A stretch of 64,000 nucleotides of DNA, from the NCBI GenBank assembly GCA_032871835.1, contig CM065299.1, positions 24,693,074 through 24,757,073 on the forward strand. Reading direction: 5' to 3'. The position numbers were made by a program, and so were the translations under genes. The first letter of the stretch is position 1. The number at the start of each line of letters is the position of its first letter. The notes below the pieces were generated by a model. The model did not search any database, was not told the DNA's origin, and saw only the letters and a list, made by a program, of their open reading frames with translations. This document shows positions 53,765 through 62,269 of this stretch, piece by piece. The DNA is from Dipteronia dyeriana. Lineage: Eukaryota > Streptophyta > Magnoliopsida > Sapindales > Sapindaceae.

Positions 53765-54634
53765 TGTGTGTGATCGTGTTGCAAGTCACATGCATAAGTG
53801 GAGAAGAACTGATGAAGACCAAGTCAAGCTCATTTTAGTTGTTGCTATTTGTTGCTATTATTTCAATAAGTTGGTTGTTTAGTTTGTTTGGGGTTGTTAC
53901 GTTTATGCACAACATATTCTTACAACACCCATTTCCTTCTATTCCTATTATTTGGTTGTTAGTGGTCAGTTAAGCAGTGTTACTTAGGGATGGCAATTTG
54001 ACCCGCACCCGCGGGCACCTACCCGAACCCGACCCTATAGGGTCGGGTGTGGATGGTGAATTTACGATCCGTAGACCCGCTAACCCATTTAATGAAAAAC
54101 CAAGTGGATTTGTGGGCGTGGGCGTGGGCGGGTGCGGGTTGGAAAAACAAACCCGCGGGTTAGACCCGCGAACCCGCATGAATAAAATACTTGTAAATAA
54201 ACATACATAGTTATTTTTATGATTATAATTATTTTGTAATACATCAAGTAGGAAATTAGAAATGGAAATTTAATTCAATTAAGTATCAAATAGGTGATTA
54301 CATGTGGAAATTTATAAATGACAAATCACGGGGTTTACAGATTCGTGGGTTGCGGGTTTGTGGGTTTGTGGGTTTGTGGGTGTCCCACGGGTGAAGCATC
54401 CACCCGTGAATCCACATTGTTTTGCAGGTTCACGGGTGAGGGTATAGGTACAGCCATAACCCGCGGGTTCAAATCCGCTCGCAAACCCGCTTCCCTACGC
54501 GGGTGAGGAAAATTTTCGCGGGTGAGGAAAATTTTTATGGGTAAGGGTTTAGATTTTACAAAACCCACCCGAACCCGACCCGCTGTCATCCCTAGTGTTA
54601 CTATTAGTCAGGCCTATGAAAATTCTACACATCA
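53762..54634 (+). repeat. 3' LTR of the chromovirus, split by a hAT element
   Basis: Without the 610-bp insert and one copy of its 8-bp duplication the LTR is about 255 bp. It ends ATTCTACACATCA, with perfect 8-bp inversion to its start. Confidence 0.85.
53985..54594. mobile_element. Non-autonomous hAT element in the chromovirus LTR
   Basis: The ends are TAGGGATGGCA and, inverted, TAGGGATGACA. The target duplication GTGTTACT is at 53977-53984 and 54595-54602. The 5' LTR of the same element has this site uninterrupted, so the insertion is certain. The ends are GC-rich with repeated ACCCGC / GCGGGT words, and GTGGGTTT is tandemly repeated at 54345-54380. There is no transposase. It shares end sequences with 635-1669. 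Confidence 0.96.
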
Positions 54635-54639
54635 TCCGT

Positions 54640-55330
54640 TACATTTTATTACGGTACCACAATAATGTAAACCTATATTGATAATTGGGTTTCGTCTCTC
54701 CGACTTTCGACCACCGATGTTTGGTTATCTAATCATGATTAAGAAAAAGGTCATCATATAGTACATTTATAATCTGGATATCTACTCTCATATAACATCG
54801 AAAGAAAACTCAAATCCCACACCACCAACTTGAAAGGGGTTCTACACTACGACAGTGGCAACAAATTTTGTTTAAAAAAAAACTTTACTTCTAAAAAATC
54901 TACCACTACCGAAAGATTTGGAGAAACTCGGCCAAACAAACCCTAATAAAGTCAAAGCATATAAATAGAAGGATATTATATCGCTAGTGCAATTGAATAT
55001 AATCAATTTGAGGGAGTCTCAATTTTGACTTCAACCAACATCCTACAATGATGGATGTACAATCAAAATTCAAATTCAAAAAGGGGATAAATTGCTCTCT
55101 TTATCGGTGGCCTCTCTACTACAACTACACAAGTTACAGAAATTCTGTATAATAGCATAATGTTTTTTATTTATATACCTCACCAGCCATACAACAAATA
55201 ACTGGTGAAAAAACTAGCAAGTACAAACTAGTAAACCTCATCTGCCATAAATGTAGAACAAAATTCTCTTAATAGCTGTTATAAATGAAACTAATGTTAA
55301 TCACAAAGCTTTGAAATCGCACCGTCCTAA
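54640..55330. other. No gene recognised
   Basis: Spacer between the chromovirus and the last recognisable exon of the methyltransferase pseudogene. The expected terminal exon of that gene was looked for here and not found. Confidence 0.5.
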
Positions 55331-55339
55331 TGTGTATAC

Positions 55340-55463
55340 ATGCCACGCCATGACAGAGATAATCGAGGTCGCATGCACATGTGGCTGGATTACACAATAC
55401 ATGGTGCCTTAAGCTTCAGCAGAAACTTGATCAATTTCATGTGCATACCAGAGCAATTTGGAT
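55340..55463 (-). pseudogene. TRM2-like pseudogene, exon 9 with deleted active site
   Basis: After CTGCAG it reads DPNCSGMHMKLIKFLLKLKA, PCIV, then about 11 bases are missing and the next frame gives NPATCACDLDYLCHGV. The conserved intact motif is an SCNPATCARD-type sequence, so the catalytic Cys codon itself is deleted (near 55391-55394). The DPNRPG motif is changed to DPNCSG. Confidence 0.88.
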
Positions 55464-55722
55464 CTGCAGAATTACCAAATTAAACAAACTTACAAAAGAG
55501 AATAGGTTCAGATCATTTACCAAAGGTAGTGCTCGTGCATCAAGAAAAAAGAAACAAAAAGAATTCGTCTCTGCCAACTAGAACAGATATAAAAAAGCAT
55601 AGGTAACTTTGTTTGGATATAGACTATTGTACTTAAAACAGATTAATATAATATTTCTACATTAACATTTAAAACAAAAGACAGGAAAGGCTTGTGAAGA
55701 GAGCATCAAACAAGAAGACAAC

Positions 55723-55889
55723 CTGAGATGACTATATAGGGCTTTGGAAAATCATTGCCAAAATTTTCACTAATTTTGTTGAGATCCCCTTGCACAAATG
55801 TAGAATTAGATATGCCATTTAACTTGGCATTTCGACAAGCATCTGATACAGCTTGAGGAACCACTTCATAGCCATAAACATGTTTTGCT
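55723..55889 (-). pseudogene. TRM2-like pseudogene, exon 8
   Basis: AKHVYGYEVVPQAVSDACRN, AKLNGISNSTFVQGDLNKIS and ENFGNDFPKPYIVIS, donor CAG|GTTGT. The conserved Asp of the family PDIVIS motif is Tyr here. No stop is present. Confidence 0.9.
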
Positions 55890-55998
55890 CTGACAGTAAT
55901 GAATGGCAGAGGCAAACAGATTCACAGCACTTAACCAAATCAGCAGAATAGATAGACTAGCGATACTCTACAACTGAAGCTAAATGACAGAGATAAAC

Positions 55999-56119
55999 CT
56001 TCTCACAACTCGCAAGGGTCAAGCTGATGGTGCCAGTTCCACAGAATAAGTTGAACAATTTCTGAGCCATCTCCTATGAGACCAGCACAATCTTCAATGA
56101 GTTTATACAGAACCTCTGC
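55999..56119 (-). pseudogene. TRM2-like pseudogene, exon 7 (SAM motif I)
   Basis: AEVLYKLIEDCAGLIGDGSE, IV, then a short deletion removes part of the LDLFCGTGT motif. LFCGTGTISLTLAS reads in the shifted frame. This is the S-adenosylmethionine-binding loop. The acceptor is TTTAG|G and the donor AAG|GTTTA. Confidence 0.88.
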
Positions 56120-56221
56120 CTAAACAATGTAAATCTTTGCATTTATAGAAATGAAAGTACCCACGAAGCCAAATGGAAAACTAAAGCAAGAAATTAAGTA
56201 AAATAGTATGGAAAAGCATAC

Positions 56222-56364
56222 CTGGTGAGTATTTGTCTAGAAGAAAGAGTTGGCTGAAATTTCAAAAGTAAGCCCTCTTAAGATCTCCGTAATGGTAGAT
56301 TTCCCATACAAAGTGTGCTCCTTCCCAACAGATGTATTACTAACAGATGTATTCCCAACAGATG
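56222..56364 (-). pseudogene. TRM2-like pseudogene, exon 6
   Basis: SVGNTSVSNTSVGKEHTLYG, then KSTITEILRGLTFEISANSF, F, a TAG stop (56237-56239) where Gln is conserved, and TNTHQ to donor CAG|GTATGC. The start contains a 15-bp unit in three copies (CATCTGTTGGGAATA-like), coding NTSVG. The 5' boundary is uncertain. Confidence 0.85.
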
Positions 56365-57423
56365 CAAAAACGCACAAAAAAAAGGGGGATAGCTGAACTG
56401 AAATCTACAATTCAAGACAGAAAGAAAAGGGAACAGGGAAAGTTTTTAGGATTTTCACTGCATGTCCATACTAAAATCTAGAGTTGGTATGCAACAATTC
56501 CTGAGAAAGGTCCATTGAAAAGGCACATTCATACATCATTCTTTTAGGTGTTTCCCAACATCAAATGGTCTTTCAGATATCTAATCCAAGTAACAAGAAG
56601 ACGACTACATACGATCTAGAAGAACTCATAAGCAGTCCAAAGAAGAACAACAACAAAAGAAGAATTAATTATGTTGCTGAATGACGACCACATAAGATCT
56701 ACGCTGAGTCAAGCACTCATAAGAAATTTAGAATCACCACATGACTCTATTTGTAAAATCTGTTTACCATCTTGTTTAAAAAGAAAAATTCTGTTTACCA
56801 TCTATATTAACTTGGCCTCATAAAATTACTGTAATTCTTCGGTTACCTCCATATTAAGTTGGTCTCTTCCCTCGACTCTCTCCCAACTTGGACACTACTT
56901 ATAAGGTCTATTGTTTCTCACATTAAAGCAAAGTCATACTAATTATTTCATCATATCCTATAAATTACTAAAAAGAAATTGCTCCCACCTTCATATATTT
57001 GAAAGTCTTCATGTTATCCTAAATATTAGTTGGGATAAAAAACACATTCTCACATTATTTATGCTTTGCAGGTACCATGGCCACCATCATTCACATAAAC
57101 CAGTGTCATTCAAGTCATTAAAAGAGTTCTCAATCCTTCTATCCACAAAGGAGAACAAAAGAGGTCCACTTCCAAATAATCTTCTCAAGAAACAAATTAA
57201 CCAGCATAGGTTGATTTAGCCTAAATTCTAGGAATCTAGCCCTATCATGCATCTTAATTACTAAAACCTGATCATAATAGGCTTGATTCAGATCAAGCAA
57301 GTCAAGTTTATCAAAACCAAGACTTGGACTCTTGAACCACTCAAATTCTAGCCCCAAGCTGAATAAGGAAAACACAAAGGTTATATTTAAACATAAATGG
57401 AAATGGAAGTTCCTCATACAAAC

Positions 57424-57532
57424 CACTTCAGGAATGGATGAAATCTTCTCAATCAATGGCTCCAGGAGCTCTGGCTTGTCAGACGAAGTTTCGAAATTAA
57501 CCATGAGTTCAGGCAGACCAGTCTTTACATCC
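57424..57532 (-). pseudogene. TRM2-like pseudogene, exon 5
   Basis: Acceptor TTCTAG, then DVKTGLPELMVNFETSSDKP and ELLEPLIEKISSIPEV, donor GTG|GTTTGT. This exon is free of stops. Confidence 0.9.
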
Positions 57533-58344
57533 CTAGAACAAAGACCAAAACAATTAAATATCAGGGAAAATAGTTTTACTAATATACTATAGATCCAGGA
57601 GCTCATTGAGAAAAAAAATTCCTGACACCATCACATATCTTGATGGATTTTCCAAAGGAAATAGAGCTGCACACAAAATGCCAGTTGCACACAAATTAAA
57701 AAAATTAAAAAAAAAAACAATAAGGCTTAGTACAATTGAGCAGACATAAAGGGCATTCTTCAGGCTATGAGACCATATCTCATAGCACATAAATGCTTAC
57801 AACTTCATTTTGGTCAAATATGCATTGACCTAACAAAACAATATATACACTAGCCTCTACAAATATGTGGTGCGTGAAAATTCACGATTTAAAATGAATT
57901 TAAATGCCAATCTCTTTTTTTTTTCCCTTCATTTATTGACAAATGCCCTTTGTTGATTATTTCTTTCATGATTCTTATAAATACAAACCAATTCAGGCTA
58001 TTCAACATCCTCTGCTAGTATTCCAAATAATTCTATTTCAGATTATCATTTTCATTTGCACAAGCTTTCATTCAGATAATGTGTCTATTTTTATTGATTT
58101 GTTCTGATATATTTTTGCATATATTCACTTTTCCTACTATTAAATACGCTTTTTCTTTATTCCCCTACTATCCCCTGATGTTCAGACAGGTTATATCACA
58201 GCATTGAATGATAGGAGAGAGTTCGTATGATGCAACTATATGTATTATCACTTGAACAAGAGCATCTTCCATGTGCAAGAATGAACATGAGACCCAAAGC
58301 AAGCTTATATTTTGAATTTAAAGAAACATAACTTGAACAAGTAC

Positions 58345-58442
58345 CATGCATTAGATGCTTAAGATATCCAACATGAGAGTGAATGTCATAACGAGAAAGA
58401 CCTAATTGTGGGTCTCCAATTATCTTGGACAGCCGCAAGAAC
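58345..58442 (-). pseudogene. TRM2-like pseudogene, exon 4
   Basis: After acceptor ACTTAG it reads VLAAVQDNWR, then a two-base loss shifts to GDPQLGLSRYDIHSHVGYLK and HLMHG. The combined reading matches the family exactly in order. The donor near 58344 is uncertain. Confidence 0.88.
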
Positions 58443-59285
58443 CTAAGTATTAAAATGCAAGTCAAAGAGGCAGTAAAAAGTGATTTTTTTCTTACACACA
58501 ACATACATGCAACCAACAATAATTTAGATTTCAGACAATAAATTATGGTGTAAGCATTAGTTAAGAACTGCATAAATTATAGAATAGAAAACAGAAAAGA
58601 AGTTCTTTTATTTGTATAAACCTTTGCTTATCTTTTTCTCTTTGTTGAGATTCAATATCCATCAACTTGACAATTTTTGGGTGTTTGAACTGGTGATTTG
58701 GACATGTCTAACAAAAGCAACCAAAGGAAATGAAGAAGCCTTTGACTGGCACTTGCATTTTACCACAGATTAAAGATTTTCAAACTGAGATGTAGCACTA
58801 CAACAATATTGAATGAACATCACAAACAAAAATCTACTAACTCAATTAGGTTGTTAAAAGAAGACAAGAATGCTGCAGCTTTTCTTGACAACTTTGGAAT
58901 CACCTACAACCATTGGTGATTACTCTGTTCTGATATACCTCAACCTTACAAAGGGCAAGGCTACATCAAACCCTCCAAAATAATAATTTACCAAGAGGGA
59001 CATTTAATGAGTACCAGTACAACATCTGGCGTTAACAATGCCAGTTTGTGTACCTGCTAAGCTACTCTTTTTGAGTGCATTACATTTACAGGGTGATTCT
59101 CATTTACCAATGATAATTGGATGCTATGCAGCATAGGGATACCAATGAGTATGACTATTTAAATATATGTATAAATAAGAGATCTCTGATTTATAAGACA
59201 TGCTGAACAAAGTTATCTCAGAAATTTATATGCAATAACATACAGTGTCCGCACATAAGAATACAGAAATTTAAACACAACATAC

Positions 59286-59442
59286 CATGTTGGCCACTTT
59301 GTAATAAGCACTTTTCAACATTCAGAACCTTATCAAAAAAGCCAGGAGAATGTAATCCCAACGCATAATTCTCCTTTCGAACTCATTTCTCTTGAAATGA
59401 TTCTTTAGGAAACCACGTTTTAGAGCCAAATGAGAACTCCAT
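59286..59442 (-). pseudogene. TRM2-like pseudogene, exon 3
   Basis: MEFSFGSKTWFPKESFQEK is followed by an in-frame TGA (59383-59385), then VRKENYALGLHSPGFFDKVL and NVEKCLLQS. Near its end a small deletion shifts the frame before ANM-like sequence. The acceptor is CTGCAG and the donor ATG|GTATG. Confidence 0.9.
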
Positions 59443-60185
59443 CTGCAGAATCAAGAAAGTAGCCGCTCAAATTATCTCCTTTTTGAATTTATTCAACTAA
59501 TCTGCTCATATTTCTTTAATTTACATTCTAAAAAGTCATTGATTCTGTCAATTACAGGTTAATATAATGATTATGCAGATATATGCGCCCTACATCATAA
59601 AGGTGAATAGGTCAAATTGAAATATTTACGGCCATCCTTGAAACTGGAAAGGCAAGCAGTATAGATCTGTTTGATAATCATGCAGCATTTCCATACTCAA
59701 ACACAGTTCCCTCGTTTAAGCTTATATAAGCAAGAGATTATTTGGCTAAAGTGCTAAACCTACAACAGTTAAACATGACATATTAATTGAACTTGAACTT
59801 TAGCAAAACTGTTTAAAGTTCTTCACATTCACAGTTAAGGGAGGTGAAGCCATTGTATTCAAAGGTTGAAATGAGGGGCCTAAATTGATCTATTACTACT
59901 GAACTATTTTCTGGTACAATAGTGCTAAATACTTGAAACATTGAAGAAAAAGATCTCTGTACACTGTGTCCAGGTTTTTTCTTCTTTGGCCATTGTATAT
60001 TAGTATGTAGTTATAATCTAGCGGTAATTCATACCAATGTCGATTCTTAGTATCTAAAATATGAAATACTTCAAAGTTGAAGAAAACATGTGTCTAATGT
60101 CTACATGTGCATGTGTGTGAGTATGCGACAGAATAATTACAGATAACAGACAACCAAATTTTACTTGGTTTATGGTGACACTAAC

Positions 60186-60427
60186 CTTGTTTCCATAGTG
60201 AAATTGAATATCACAGGGAAAATGGGCTTCATAATGCTAAAGAATTCAGGATCTTTATCAGAAAACTTTCCGGCATGTATTACCAACTCATGAACTCGTT
60301 GTTCCTTAGCTCTAAGTTGAGCCTCATAAGACAAGTTTTGTGTCTTACAACCTCCACAATATGAAGCATACTCACAAGGAGCATCTACAGAATCCCAATG
60401 TGGAATTATCGTCTTCAACTTGGTCGC
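60186..60427 (-). pseudogene. TRM2-like pseudogene, exon 2 (iron-sulfur motif)
   Basis: From acceptor TTTTCAG|GCG it reads ATKLKTIIPHWDSVDAPCEY, ASYCGGCKTQNLSYEAQLRA and KEQRVHELVIHAGKFSDKDP. The Cys-x5-Cys-Gly-Gly-Cys cluster ligands are intact. Near 60215-60220 one base is missing, so the conserved PCDIQFHYGNK end reads out of frame. The donor is AAG|GTTAGT at 60185. The 242-bp length is one short of a whole codon number, as expected for a single deletion. Confidence 0.9.
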
Positions 60428-60539
60428 CTGAAAATCAAACATAGTAAAACCAAACATGAATAATATACTAAAACATCAAACTGTAAAGCGTTTTTCCTGA
60501 AAAATTGTAAGAAAAATATAAAATCAATCTGAAAATCTT

Positions 60540-61440
60540 TACAACAGACCCTTATATGACCAAATTTATACCACCCAAGTTGTCCCCAATCCCGGCAACC
60601 TTTTAAGTTCATTCATTCCAATTAGATAAACTAAAACAAAGCGTAAAGAAACCAAATTTTATTATCTCTTCAATTAACTATCCTTTCCCACAATTTCCCC
60701 ATCAAATAAACAACACCCACCAAAAGTTTCATGAATTCTAACACCACACAAAACAAAACCAACACAACACATGAACAAAGAACCACCATTACCATTCCAA
60801 TAAAAATCTAGTGAATTCCAAACAAAAAAGCAAACCAAACCAACTAACTTCCGCATAGCTTCCTTATATGACCAAATGCCTATACCACCCAAGCTGCCCC
60901 GTACCCCTGAAAACCTTTTAAGCTCATTGATTCCATTTAGATAAACTAGAACAAAACATAAAGAAACCAAATTTCATTATCCCTCCGATTATCTATCCTC
61001 CCCACAAATTTTCCCACCAAAATTTTAACGGCTTATAACACCAAACAAAAAAAAAAAAAAAAACGCAACAGGTGAACCAAGAACCGCCATTCAATAAAAT
61101 CAAGTGAATAAACTGAACCATAAACCAAACTTCATTATCTCTCCAATTATCTATCTTTTCCCACAAACTTTCCCATCAAACGAACACCACCCACCAAGAG
61201 TTTCATGAAGTAACACCAAACAAAACAAAACCAAGACACATGATTTAACAAAGAACCACGTTTCAATAAAATCAAGTGAATAAACTAAACCATAAACCAA
61301 ACTTCATTATTTCGCCCATTATCTATCCTTTCTCATAAATTCTAACACCAAACATAACAAAACCAAGACAACACATGAGCAAAGAACCACCATTTCAATA
61401 AAATCAATTGAATTCCAAACAAGAATATTAACAAACCAAC
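60540..61440. repeat. Segmental duplications in intron 1 of the TRM2-like pseudogene
   Basis: Blocks such as CCTTATATGACCAAAT (60550 and 60862), ACCTTTTAAG.TCATT.ATTCC (60599 and 60912) and AAACCAAA.TT.ATTATC (60650, 60964, 61124, 61297) recur in the same order. The duplicated unit near 60840 (ACTAACTTCCGCATAG) resembles the exon 1/intron 1 junction (ACTAACCTTAGCATAG, 61443), so exon-boundary sequence was copied too. At least two or three rounds of tandem duplication are implied. Confidence 0.75.
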
Positions 61441-61448
61441 TCACTAAC

Positions 61449-61595
61449 CTTAGCATAGTTATCTTTCTTCCGTGTAATCCGCCCAATAAGCTTCTCACCG
61501 GGGAGTGCTCGGTCACACAACACAACGAAGCCAGTGTCAGCCTCCTTGCACACCGCTTTCCCTTTAAAGCCAAACTCTAAAGACCTATTTTTAAG
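61449..61595 (-). pseudogene. TRM2-like pseudogene, exon 1 fragment (TRAM region)
   Basis: Reads RSLEFGFKGKAVCKEADTGF, then VVLCDRALPGEKLIGRITRK and KDNYAK, ending at donor AAG|GTTAGT (61448). Its 5' part, with any start codon, is cut off where the hAT end begins near 61596. Confidence 0.88.
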
Positions 61596-61654
61596 TAAAG
61601 GTGTAAAACTGGACTGGCCCGGCCTATTAGGGACGGCCTGGCTAGTCCATTTCT

Positions 61655-61835
61655 GGAAACAGGCCGGCCCAGAGAAGCAGGCCCGGCACGGCACGCAGGC
61701 ACGGCCCGCCACAGGCCGGCCCAGAGAAGCAGGCCCGGCACGGCACGCCGGCCTGCCTCAGGCGGGCCGTGCCTGCGTGCCGTGCCAGGCCGGTCGGGCC
61801 AGGCCGGTCGGGCCAGGCCGGTCGGGCTTGGCCTA
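61655..61835. repeat. GC-rich subterminal hairpin and repeats of the hAT element
   Basis: A 26-bp perfect inverted repeat lies at 61685-61710 and 61761-61786 (arm core GGCACGGCACGCAGGCACGG). A direct repeat of about 36 bp (CAGGCCGGCCCAGAGAAGCA...) starts at about 61660 and 61712. A 14-bp tandem unit (AGGCCGGTCGGGCC) is present three times at 61787-61828. Such clustered motifs are typical transposase-binding regions near hAT ends. Confidence 0.88.
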
Positions 61836-61869
61836 ACGGGCCTGGTTCCGCGGGTTAGTTTTTTGGTCC

Positions 61870-62269
61870 AATTTTTTTTCCAAATTACTTTTTTTTTTTA
61901 TTTAGGGTATAGGGTTTAGGATTTATAGTTTATAGTTAAGGGTTTAGAATTTAAAATGAATGAAGAGAACGAACAATTATTAGGATTTGAAATGAATAAA
62001 GAGAACGAACAATTTTTTAATTATTTATTTATTTTTCATTTATGGAATTCAGTAATACATATCTACATGATTGCCTCATTAAAAACCTTACCAAGAAAAC
62101 CCAGTGGGATAAAAATTTGGTAAGGGAAAAAGAGTGCAATCGTTTTACAACTTACAAGTAAATAATAAATACATATGTAAAAGTATAACCTAGTTCTGAC
62201 CCTGGCCACTACCTGAAGGGTCATCAATATATAGATTGTCGAAATTTAGATTAAGTTCTTTATCTACAG
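61870..62269. other. 3' untranslated/subterminal region of the hAT element
   Basis: AT-rich. The word AAATGAATAAAGAGAACGAACAATT is repeated near 61956 and 61991 (shortened core: GAGAACGAACAATT). No other feature. Confidence 0.5.

Larger units (their letters stand above)
47747..54634 (+). mobile_element. Chromodomain-bearing Ty3/gypsy element (chromovirus), with three nested insertions
   Basis: The 3' LTR starts TGATGTGTG and ends ACACATCA (8-bp inverted ends); the 5' LTR starts GGATGTGTG (one substitution). Flanks TCCGC (47742-47746) and TCCGT (54635-54639) are a one-mismatch target duplication. Coding order is gag, protease, RT, RNase H, integrase, chromodomain. The 5' LTR end, primer-binding site and gag N-terminus appear deleted. 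A solo LTR (49896-50960), an unclassified insert (about 51105-51650) and a hAT element (53985-54594) interrupt it. It is older than the elements inside it and inactive. Confidence 0.85.
55340..61595 (-). pseudogene. TRM2-like tRNA (uracil-5-)-methyltransferase pseudogene, minus strand
   Basis: Nine exon-like blocks in correct order match the plant TrmA/RumA-type RNA m5U methyltransferase family, SAM-dependent enzymes that methylate U54 of tRNA or related uridines. Visible parts, N to C: a TRAM-like domain, an iron-sulfur motif (CEYASYCGGC), a central domain, SAM motif LFCGTGT and the motif DPN-x2-G. Splice sites are retained at most junctions, so this is a duplicated, not a retrotransposed, copy. 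Lesions include shifts in exons 2, 3, 4 and 7, stops in exons 3 and 6, deletion of the catalytic SCNP cysteine, and absence of the terminal exon with the PHTPHIECV-type Glu. A hAT element abuts exon 1. Confidence 0.9.

Noticed and set aside
54318..54589. Short Gly/Val-rich frames on both strands
   Set aside because: They are translations of GTGGGTTT and ACCCGC repeats inside a non-autonomous hAT element.
55706..55915. A functional short methyltransferase-like protein of 69 residues
   Set aside because: It is exon 8 of the split pseudogene with intron sequence at both ends; splice sites explain its limits.
61534..61836. 100-codon plus-strand frame rich in Arg, Ala, Gly and Pro
   Set aside because: It reads through the GC-rich subterminal repeats of the hAT element and antisense to the methyltransferase exon; it is a repeat artefact.
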